Made by a program: the position numbers and the translations under genes
Shown here: positions 1 to 4,610 of the stretch, in pieces
How positions within the stretch are numbered: position 1 is the first letter of the stretch
Layout: each line of letters opens with the position of its first letter
Notes under the pieces: model-generated
Database searches by the model: none
The model's input: only the letters and a program-made list of their open reading frames with translations
What the model was told of the DNA's origin: nothing
Source: DATFXF01 sp035258565
GTDB taxonomy: Bacteria; Acidobacteriota; Terriglobia; Acidiferrales; UBA7541
Assembly: GCA_035258565.1 (NCBI GenBank)
Contig: DATFXF010000320.1
Span: 1-7,574, forward strand
Length of the DNA: 7,574 nt
Direction: 5' to 3'

Positions 1-137
1 GCCTTGCCGATCCAAAACCCAAAGTCCAAAGCAAGATCAAGACGAAGTACCATCCCCCTTCCGATCATCCCTGGAGGAGACCTTGGAAGCGGACATTTCT
101 ATCTTGCGAAAAACCGGACATTCCTACTTTGCGTTGA
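1..137 (+). pseudogene. C-terminal end of an integrase-type transposase, cut by the window edge
   Basis: Frame 3 is open from the left edge and ends at TGA 135-137, giving 44 residues. They contain KYHPPSDHPWRRPWK (about bases 45-89). To my recollection, a PP-x-DHPWR(R/K) motif is typical of the extreme C-terminus of DDE integrase-core transposases of the IS481/IS21/IS1202 kind. The codons run straight into two imperfect repeats at 91-133 that look like an insertion sequence end, and the stop codon falls inside the final TTGACA. The body of the gene would lie to the left of the window, so it cannot be judged intact or broken. The overlapping frame-1 ORF is a shadow. The family name rests on motif memory alone. 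That this is a transposase tail is moderately secure; the exact IS family is not. Confidence 0.6.
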
Positions 138-139
138 CA
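91..139. mobile_element. Insertion sequence end with two internal repeats
   Basis: Two 18-base copies, GGACATTTCTATCTTGCG at 91-108 and GGACATTCCTACTTTGCG at 116-133, match at 15 of 18 positions with a 25-base period. They are followed by TTGACA (134-139). Read from the other strand the end begins TGTCAACGCAAAG. A TGT tip and repeated transposase-binding sites in the terminus are usual for IS21/IS481-like elements. The boundary at about 139 is inferred; the other end and any target duplication lie outside the window. Confidence 0.5.
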
Positions 140-680
140 GCGAATCTTTAAGCGGCAATTCGCGCAGGGACAACTCAGAGCGTGCCCAAGCCTTTCTTTC
201 GAACCGACCTCACGGCTGAGCTATAAGGCAAGCAGTTCCAGCGATCTGGTCTATGCCGTTAATGTCTCAACCAGGATTACCACACCCACGAGAAAATTCA
301 GCCGCGCCTCGCTGGCATCACAGTCCCGGCCATATCATCGGCTCTAGGCCTCTCGGAGCCTTACGCGGCGGAGATTCGCGCGGGCAGGCAATGCCCCCAT
401 CCGCGGCATTGGCTAACCCTCGCGCGGCTCGTTGGAGTCGAGCCGGCACCCTGATGACTCATTTAGTGGGAACACAAATACAAATTGATGTCAGGTCGAA
501 CTATGCTCGTATGGAATCGGGCAAGACTACCAGCATGCTGGACCGACTGTCCTCACTTGAGAGTACCGTCAACCAACCGTCTCCCTGGCATCTCCGAGTT
601 GTTTGGTTGACAATGTTTCCCACCAGGAGTATGTCAATTCCGGTAAACCCAGAACCCAGCTACCAAGGACGCCTAACGCC
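140..680. other. Intergenic stretch without a supported gene
   Basis: These 541 bases hold open frames on both strands, but none has a convincing start, ribosome binding site or recognisable protein pattern. The longest begins at 253 and is rich in Pro, Arg and Ser, as expected of a chance frame in GC-rich DNA. The only structure I see is a 9-bp inverted repeat, GTCAACCAA at 568-576 and TTGGTTGAC at 603-611. The stretch may be debris next to the insertion sequence. Confidence 0.5.
568..611. repeat. 9-bp inverted repeat upstream of the secreted-protein gene
   Basis: GTCAACCAA (568-576) and TTGGTTGAC (603-611) are perfectly complementary across a 26-base spacer. The repeat lies 70 bases before the preferred start of the downstream gene. 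It could be a regulator site or an RNA hairpin in the 5' leader. There is no T-run, so it is not an intrinsic terminator. Confidence 0.35.
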
Positions 681-1361
681 TTGAATTCAATCCTGCGTGT
701 AAGGAATTTGGCTCCCGTCCTGCTTTTCAGCTTGTTGCTTTCACCCCCCCTTTGCGCCCAAACCGGCACTCTCTTCCACGGTTGCCCGCCTGAAGGCGAC
801 GCCACTCAGACCACAAGGTCAGACCCTGCCCTCAATGTCTTGAAGAATCGCGAGACAATCCCGAGTGAAGGGTTCAGCATCATGCATTTCGATGATCTAG
901 CACAGTTGGAGGTGCCCGAAGGAGTGAGCAAGAAGCACCGCACCAAGTGGCCAGCTGGAGCTTTGCAAGTCGTGGAATCCGAAGAATCGAAGGCAATTCA
1001 GGTTATCGGGTATCTCTTGAAGATAAAACTGGAGGGGCCCGAAAGCCCCAACTGTCATTCTAGCGACCGAGCGGACCGTGACTTTCACATCTGGCTTGCT
1101 AATTCGTCCGATGATGACCGGTCTGACGCGGTCGTTGTGGAAATAACGCCTCGAATACGCGCTAAACATCCCAGCTGGACCTCCACAAACCTGAACAAAT
1201 TGGTAGCGAACAAGACAAAGGTCCGCATTAGTGGCTCGATCTTGCTCGACCCTGAGCACCCCGATCAGGTGGGGAAGACACGAGCAACGACTTGGGAAAT
1301 CCACCCGATTCTCAAGATTGAGGTCTTTAGCGCAGGTACAGGTAAATGGCGGGAATTATGA
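681..1361 (+). CDS. Secreted protein of unknown function with a C-terminal WEIHP domain
   Basis: I prefer the TTG start at 681, which gives 226 residues. AAGGA lies at 664-668, although its 12-base spacing is long. The in-frame TTG at 603 would add 26 polar residues before the signal peptide and has no ribosome binding site. From 681 the protein opens with Arg residues at 6 and 8, then a hydrophobic run LAPVLLFSLLLSPPL (10-24) and a likely cleavage after LCA (24-26), so it is probably exported. No lipobox is visible. The C-terminal half is the conserved-looking part: an alternation of strands with VIGYL (108-112), FHIWL (135-139), a VVVEITPR segment, a HPSW motif near 163-166, KVRISGSILLDPEHP (180-194) and TTWEIHPI (about 203-210). 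The beta-strand rhythm and the 'VxGxLLxDPEHP...WEIHP' pattern suggest a small OB-like beta-barrel seen in hypothetical proteins of soil bacteria. I cannot assign an activity. It has no operon partner. Confidence 0.7.
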   Translation: MNSILRVRNLAPVLLFSLLLSPPLCAQTGTLFHGCPPEGDATQTTRSDPALNVLKNRETIPSEGFSIMHFDDLAQLEVPEGVSKKHRTKWPAGALQVVESEESKAIQVIGYLLKIKLEGPESPNCHSSDRADRDFHIWLANSSDDDRSDAVVVEITPRIRAKHPSWTSTNLNKLVANKTKVRISGSILLDPEHPDQVGKTRATTWEIHPILKIEVFSAGTGKWREL

Positions 1362-1668
1362 TTATCGCTTGCCGGGTCGCGATTCGGACAACGATTAATA
1401 CCAGCTAAGGGGGCCGTGAATGTAAGCCAGCACGATGAGGTGAAGGTGCTGGACTTCCTGCTGCGCCGCATTGGCCTTTAATTGTTGCCCCCGAGACAAT
1501 AGTTTGTTCTTCGCTCTGCTCCAAGACCGTCGAAGTGCCAGAAATACTTTCAGGTCTTCCCATTTGGTCTGTCGGGCCCTGATCCTTCACCCGCAGATGC
1601 TGGGACGAAACAGGATGAATATGCTTCTTTCAATTATCCCCTCGGCGCTACTTAACCGAGCCACAAGG
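1362..1668. other. Intergenic stretch, mostly without recognisable content
   Basis: Between the secreted-protein gene and the peptidase remnant I find no gene that I can name. The + strand ORF from 1471 to 1806 lies across the better-supported - strand remnant and looks like a shadow. A short frame at 1416-1481 is listed separately as a possible small ORF. Confidence 0.4.
1416..1481 (+). CDS. Possible 21-residue small ORF or gene fragment
   Basis: GTG at 1416 opens a 21-codon frame ending in TAA 1479-1481. It contains DEVKVLDFLLRRIGL, which is amphipathic and helix-like, and most of its third positions are G or C. A purine run AAGGGGG (1407-1413) precedes it, but only two bases separate it from GTG, which is too close for an ideal ribosome binding site. 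It may equally be the surviving tail of a decayed gene or chance. I do not recognise a family. Confidence 0.2.
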   Translation: MNVSQHDEVKVLDFLLRRIGL

Positions 1669-1797
1669 CTATCGAAGCAGGCCGAGCCTGGACAGGCGGA
1701 AAGTCATCGCCTGTTCGCTCACTTGAAACTGTTCTGCAAACTTGGCGATCGCTTCTTCAGTTCCTATGTCCTCTGTGAGCCGACCCGCGCCTGCAAC
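1669..1797 (-). pseudogene. C-terminal remnant of an ImmA/IrrE-family metallopeptidase
   Basis: On the - strand a 42-residue frame runs from just after an in-frame TAG (1798-1800) to TAG at 1669-1671. Its last residues, FQVSEQAMTFRLSRLGLLR, follow a pattern I know from the extreme C-terminus of ImmA/IrrE (DUF955) peptidases: LAxxFxVSxxAMxxRLxxLGL, a helix-turn-helix-like tail after the catalytic domain. The zinc-binding HExxH part would lie further upstream in this gene but is absent, because the stand-alone AsnC-type gene begins its 3' end only five bases away. There is no start codon. I read this as the 3' stub of a gene whose front was removed by rearrangement. ImmA/IrrE proteins cleave repressors in mobile elements and stress responses, so a stub fits accessory DNA. 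Identification rests on one short motif block. Confidence 0.55.
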
Positions 1798-1802
1798 CTA
1801 GG

Positions 1803-2030
1803 CTAGTCAATCACGATATGCGTGTCGGTCGACTCGACCCCGTCGATGTCCTGAATCTTCTGGATGACCGTGTCGGCAAGGGCGCTCTGGCTGGGGGCGT
1901 CGACGATTACAAAGATGTCAGGACGTCCCCAGCAAGCGTTTGCGCTGACGACTCCCTCGATTTTTCGCACCTTGCCAACCACTGCGGGGCACTTGCCCGC
2001 GTGGACATTGAGCAGAACAAAGGCTCTCAT
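1803..2030 (-). CDS. Stand-alone Lrp/AsnC ligand-binding (RAM) domain protein
   Basis: The 75-residue protein begins at ATG (2028-2030) with a good ribosome binding site, GGAGGG on the - strand (bases 2037-2042), six bases before the start. It matches the ligand-binding half of Lrp/AsnC regulators: an opening strand MRAFVLLNVHAGK, a helix with VVGKVRKIEGVV, the strand-turn block ANACWGRPDIFVIVDA (about residues 31-46), a helix with LADTVIQKIQDIDGV, and a closing strand ESTDTHIVID. Full-length Lrp proteins are about 150 residues with an N-terminal helix-turn-helix; that half is absent here and the good start shows it was never part of this ORF. Such RAM-only proteins usually form dimers or higher oligomers that bind amino acids at the subunit interface. 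It cannot bind DNA by itself in the Lrp manner, so it may sense amino acids or modulate a full-length partner. It is transcribed away from the ilv operon, with the operon promoter roughly 530 bases behind its start. Confidence 0.85.
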   Translation of the reverse strand: MRAFVLLNVHAGKCPAVVGKVRKIEGVVSANACWGRPDIFVIVDAPSQSALADTVIQKIQDIDGVESTDTHIVID

Positions 2031-2109
2031 GGGCCGCCCTCCGAGAAAGGATAGCCGTGATTCTACTGCGAAGGCGGCTCAAGGGATGCTCCTACAAAGA
2101 GAAAGGTGC

Positions 2110-2161
2110 GCTTCAGCCCGGCAACCGGCCTTCCAAACCCGGGCTTCAGTCCCTGAAGGCC
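2110..2161. repeat. REP-like double palindrome, copy 1
   Basis: Two dyads lie side by side. GCCCGG (2116-2121) pairs with CCGGGC (2139-2144), and CTTCAG (2144-2149) pairs with CTGAAG (2153-2158) around TCC, extended by two further G:C pairs beyond a G-G mismatch. GCTTCAG occurs directly at 2110-2116 and 2143-2149. The 12-base core AGTCCCTGAAGG (2148-2159) recurs at 2363-2374. GC-rich hairpins with a TGAAG/CTTCA core are the usual form of dispersed REP elements; genome-wide copy number cannot be seen from here. Confidence 0.4.
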
Positions 2162-2351
2162 TATTGCACCACCCCCGATTTCCTGATTCACTTGCACTTA
2201 CTTTATCACGCCACAGCCTTCCCAGGAGCAATAAGGGTCCAACATATTCCGTAGCAAGTCACAGCTGCGAACTATCCTATGCATTTTACTATTGCATTGA
2301 CGCGGAAGATTTCGTCCCTCGGGAAAGGGATCGATAGTCCTGCGCCCGCTG

Positions 2352-2380
2352 CCGAGGAGGCAAGTCCCTGAAGGGCTCGG
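2352..2380. repeat. REP-like palindrome, copy 2
   Basis: CCGAG (2352-2356) pairs with CTCGG (2376-2380). Inside it, CCC (2366-2368) and GGG (2373-2375) close a TGAA tetraloop. The unit contains the 12-base word AGTCCCTGAAGG (2363-2374), also found in the unit around 2148, which argues for a repeated element. There is no T-run, so it is not an intrinsic terminator. Confidence 0.35.
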
Positions 2381-2556
2381 TGCACTCCGTCAGCGGGGCT
2401 CAGGGGAATTGTGGTCTGGGCGCCAGGGGATCGCGATCTCGTTGATGCTAGACAGCAGGATCAGGCCGAAAGAAGGCGAGGGTTTCGGGCCTGCTCGGCA
2501 CCTGTCGAACACCCGGGAAAAACCAACTCCCATGGTTCAGAATAAAAATTATTTAT

Positions 2557-2585
2557 TTGACCGACCTCCCGCTCGCGTGATACGC
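2557..2585 (+). promoter_or_regulatory. Candidate ilv operon promoter
   Basis: TTGACC (2557-2562) is a five-of-six match to a sigma-70 -35 box and is preceded by an AT-rich block (2540-2556) that could act as an UP element. A weak -10, GATACG (2579-2584) with a 16-base spacer or ATACGC (2580-2585) with 17, overlaps the left arm of the palindrome at 2580-2596. Transcription would start near 2591-2593, upstream of the leader peptide. The -10 is poor, which would suit a regulated promoter, but placement is tentative. Confidence 0.4.
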
Positions 2586-2596
2586 AAGTTGCGTAT
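2580..2596. promoter_or_regulatory. Perfect 17-bp palindrome, candidate operator
   Basis: ATACGCAA (2580-2587) and TTGCGTAT (2589-2596) are perfectly complementary around a single central base. Size and symmetry match a site for a dimeric regulator. It covers the predicted -10 and start site of the ilv leader transcript, where binding would be expected to repress or modulate. The regulator is unknown; an Lrp/AsnC-type protein is one possibility given the nearby RAM-domain gene. Confidence 0.5.
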
Positions 2597-2601
2597 TTAA
2601 T

Positions 2602-2760
2602 ATGGTGCATCCGAGACAATTGACCGATCCCGCCCGCTTCTCCAGGGCGACCAGTGGTCCTATGTTCGGGGGACCCTCGAGTTTTGCTTTGCCACGCCTT
2701 AGCAGCTTGCTGGCCGTCGTGGTCATTGTGCGCCTCATTCTGCTGCTCGACAGCGGATAG
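2602..2760 (+). CDS. ilv operon leader peptide rich in Leu, Val and Ile
   Basis: This short frame ends at TAG 2758-2760 and contains SSLLAVVVIVRLILLLDSG. Between 2707 and 2748, 12 of 14 codons specify branched-chain amino acids (six Leu, four Val, two Ile). ATG at 2602 gives 52 residues but has no ribosome binding site. ATG at 2662 gives 32 residues, the same length I recall for the E. coli ilvGMEDA leader peptide, and has only weak purine-rich sequence upstream (AGGG 2644-2647, GTGG 2652-2655). I cannot decide between the starts; only the C-terminal half matters for the mechanism. Its role is to be translated, not to act as a protein. When charged Leu-, Val- or Ile-tRNA is short the ribosome stalls on this run and leaves the downstream antiterminator strand free. 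When tRNA is charged it reaches the stop codon, which lies inside that strand. Position, composition and coupling to the hairpins below make this a strong call. Confidence 0.85.
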   Translation: MVHPRQLTDPARFSRATSGPMFGGPSSFALPRLSSLLAVVVIVRLILLLDSG

Positions 2761-2770
2761 CGGCCAGCGA
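2707..2770 (+). promoter_or_regulatory. Attenuator 1:2 hairpin (protector)
   Basis: TTGCTGGCCG (2707-2716, the Leu-Leu-Ala-Val codons) pairs with CGGCCAGCGA (2761-2770) over ten base pairs, one of them G-U. This sequesters the strand (2755-2765) needed for antitermination. A ribosome stalled in the Leu/Val/Ile run would cover the left arm and break this hairpin. Confidence 0.7.
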
Positions 2771-2797
2771 CAAGAACCAAGCCAAAGGCCGTTATCC
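2755..2797 (+). promoter_or_regulatory. Attenuator 2:3 antiterminator hairpin
   Basis: GGATAGCGGCC (2755-2765) pairs with GGCCGTTATCC (2787-2797) over 11 consecutive base pairs with one G-U wobble (2760:2792). The left arm differs by one base from the terminator's own 3' arm GGATAACGGCC (2805-2815), so it competes directly for the same 5' arm. The leader stop codon (2758-2760) lies inside the left arm, so a ribosome sitting at the stop blocks antitermination. Confidence 0.75.
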
Positions 2798-2819
2798 AAA
2801 GCAAGGATAACGGCCTTTT
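2784..2819 (+). terminator. Intrinsic terminator of the ilv attenuator (3:4 hairpin)
   Basis: A perfect 14-bp stem, AAAGGCCGTTATCC (2784-2797) with GGATAACGGCCTTT (2805-2818), encloses the 7-base loop AAAGCAA and is followed by TTTTAGTTTAT from 2816. It lies between the leader peptide stop and the ilvB ribosome binding site with no gene end nearby to serve. Its 5' arm is also claimed by the antiterminator, so it is a conditional terminator controlling entry into ilvB. Confidence 0.92.
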
Positions 2820-2849
2820 AGTTTATGGGCCCGGAGAGGAGGAGCATCC

Positions 2850-4610
2850 GTGAAGCAAGGATTGCAGGAAGAAACCACCTCGGTTCCGCAAGCACACGAA
2901 AGCGGCTTTTCGCGACCGGTCATGCGCGGAGCGCGCATTCTGTGCGAGGCGCTCCTTCGCGAAGGGGTAGACACCCTTTTCGGCTATCCCGGCGGCGCAG
3001 TGCTCCACATCTACGACGAGCTGGCAAAGATGCGGGGTCAGCTCCGACACATCCTCGCTCGCCACGAGCAGGGCGCGGTCCACATGGCCGAGGGCTACGC
3101 CAAGGCCACCGGCAGAGTCGGCGTTGCCCTGGTCACCTCGGGGCCAGGCGCAACCAACGCGGTCACCGGTATCGCCAATGCGTTCATGGATTCGACCCCG
3201 CTGGTGGTCATCACCGGACAGGTGCCGCGGAAGTTGATTGGGGCCGATGCCTTTCAGGAAATCGACACGGTTGGCATCACCATGCCCTGCACGAAGTACA
3301 GCTACATGGTGCGGAATGCGCGGGATCTCGCGGAGATTGTCAAGGAGGCATTCTATATTGCGAGCACCGGCCGCCCCGGCCCCGTTCTGATCGATATCCC
3401 CAAGGATGTATCGGCTGAAGAAGCGCCCTTCATCTATCCCGACCGCTTGCACCTCCCGGGCTATCGTCCATTTGTCGAGCCGAACACCCAGCAGGTGGCG
3501 AAGGCTGTGGGAGAGATCTGTCGGTCAAGGCGGCCGATTTTGTATGTGGGTGGAGGAGTGATCCACTCCGGTGCTGGCGACGAACTGCTGAAGCTGGCCG
3601 AACGATTACACCTTCCGGTCACTCCGACGCTGATGGGACTCGGCGGTTTCCCATCGGGGCATCCTCTGTGTCTTGGGATGCTCGGGATGCACGGCACCTA
3701 TTGGGCGAACATGACCATTTCAGAGTCTGACCTGATCGTGGCCATCGGCGCTCGATTCGACGACCGGGTGACCGGTGCGATCGATAAGTTCGCCCCGCAG
3801 GCCAAGATCATCCATGTGGACGTTGATCCCTCTTCCATCGGCAAAAACGTCCGCACCCATATCCCGATCTTGGGAGACGCGAAGAGCGTTCTCGGGCAGA
3901 TGCTCGAGGCGCTGCCGGAGAAGGTCTCGAGGGAGAGCGCGGCACGCTTGGCTCCCTGGTGGAAGCAGATCGAGGAGTGGAAAAAACACGTCCCTCTCGC
4001 CTACGAACATTCGGATGAGGTCATCAAGCCGCAGCTTCTGTGCGAGGAACTTTATCGCCTGACAAAGGGTGAGGCCATCATCGCGACCGATGTTGGCCAG
4101 CACCAGATGTGGCTGGCCCAGTACTACGGCTTCAAAGGGCCGCGCCAATCCATCACCTCTGGAGGCCTGGGCGCGATGGGGTTCGGCTTCCCAGCAGCGC
4201 TCGGTGCCCAACTGGGCCTGCCGGATAGGCAGGTCATTGCCTTTGTTGGCGATGGTGGGTTTCAGATGACCGCGCAGGAGCTCGCCACTGCCGTGCAGTA
4301 CGGGACGAATACCAAGATCGTGGTCATGAACAACAACTATCTCGGCATGGTGCGGCAATGGCAGCAGCTTCTCTATGATCGCGTGTACTCGGCCGTGGAC
4401 CTGGAGTGGACCCCCGACTTCGTGCGGTTGGCCGAAGCCTATGGGGCGGTAGGACTCCGCGCGTCCCGGCCGGACCATCTGCGGGCCATTCTGGAGCAGG
4501 GCCTCTCGACCCGCGGGGTAGTTGTGATGGACGTAGTGGTTGCACTCGAGGAGAACGTTTTTCCCATGATCCCGCCGGGCGCAGGGCTGAAGGAGATGCT
4601 GCTCGGATGA
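2850..4610 (+). CDS. ilvB: Acetolactate synthase, large (catalytic) subunit
   Basis: The gene encodes 586 residues starting at GTG, with AGGAGG (2837-2842) seven bases upstream. The enzyme is cytoplasmic and condenses two pyruvates to 2-acetolactate, or pyruvate with 2-oxobutyrate to 2-aceto-2-hydroxybutyrate, using ThDP, Mg and FAD. The N-terminal ThDP domain shows GYPGG (45-49), the catalytic Glu in RHEQGAVHMAEGYA (Glu73) and LVTSGPGATNAVTGI. The central domain follows the TGQVP and DAFQE motifs. The C-terminal domain carries the ThDP/Mg motif GDGGF (467-471) through NNNYLGMVRQWQQ (494-506), including the conserved MVxQW tryptophan at 504. About 24 residues precede the first conserved helix, a modest extension. 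Length is normal for the family and no key residue is missing. The stop overlaps the ilvN start by ATGA, as expected for coupled subunits. Expression is controlled by the attenuator directly upstream. Confidence 0.97.
   Translation: MKQGLQEETTSVPQAHESGFSRPVMRGARILCEALLREGVDTLFGYPGGAVLHIYDELAKMRGQLRHILARHEQGAVHMAEGYAKATGRVGVALVTSGPGATNAVTGIANAFMDSTPLVVITGQVPRKLIGADAFQEIDTVGITMPCTKYSYMVRNARDLAEIVKEAFYIASTGRPGPVLIDIPKDVSAEEAPFIYPDRLHLPGYRPFVEPNTQQVAKAVGEICRSRRPILYVGGGVIHSGAGDELLKLAERLHLPVTPTLMGLGGFPSGHPLCLGMLGMHGTYWANMTISESDLIVAIGARFDDRVTGAIDKFAPQAKIIHVDVDPSSIGKNVRTHIPILGDAKSVLGQMLEALPEKVSRESAARLAPWWKQIEEWKKHVPLAYEHSDEVIKPQLLCEELYRLTKGEAIIATDVGQHQMWLAQYYGFKGPRQSITSGGLGAMGFGFPAALGAQLGLPDRQVIAFVGDGGFQMTAQELATAVQYGTNTKIVVMNNNYLGMVRQWQQLLYDRVYSAVDLEWTPDFVRLAEAYGAVGLRASRPDHLRAILEQGLSTRGVVVMDVVVALEENVFPMIPPGAGLKEMLLG

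Larger units (their letters stand above)
2031..2556. other. Intergenic region carrying palindromic repeats
   Basis: This stretch separates the divergent RAM-domain gene from the ilv leader. The open frames in it have no plausible start or family signature. It should hold the - strand promoter of the RAM-domain gene, but I cannot place one firmly. Two GC-rich palindromic units (2110-2161 and 2352-2380) are described separately. The end, 2540-2556, is strongly AT-rich and leads into the candidate ilv promoter. Confidence 0.5.

Noticed and set aside
138..347. Frame-3 stretch after the transposase stop with a Ser-rich segment (LSYKASSSSDLVYAVNVS) resembling an outer-membrane strand
   Set aside because: No start codon, only 69 codons, and the resemblance is too vague to call an IS-interrupted gene.
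253..684. 143-codon + strand ORF in the left intergenic region
   Set aside because: No ribosome binding site, composition of a chance GC-rich frame, no motif, and it overlaps the start of the better-supported secreted-protein gene.
1471..1806. 111-codon + strand ORF
   Set aside because: It is antisense to the ImmA/IrrE-like remnant, has no ribosome binding site and no recognisable features.
2101..2165. Possible SAM-type riboswitch because of the word CCCGGCAACCGG
   Set aside because: The other conserved parts of a SAM-I aptamer (GAGGGACTGGCCC block and closing stem) are missing and no downstream gene is in position; the sequence is better explained as a palindromic repeat.
1818..2337. Two + strand ORFs antisense to the RAM-domain gene
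   Set aside because: The - strand protein matches a known family throughout with a proper ribosome binding site; these are its shadows.
2340..2460. Possible cobalamin riboswitch, RNase P or other structured RNA upstream of ilv
   Set aside because: Scattered words such as GGTGCACTCC resemble conserved boxes, but their order and spacing do not fit any class I know.
2600..2830. T-box leader as the ilv control element
   Set aside because: No conserved T-box sequence or specifier stem is visible, and the leader peptide with mutually exclusive hairpins explains the terminator better.
2823..3452. Long - strand ORFs antisense to ilvB, ilvN and ilvC (also 3720-4682, 4439-5080, 5491-6117)
   Set aside because: They are shadow frames created by high GC third positions of the real genes; the + strand products match their families over full length.
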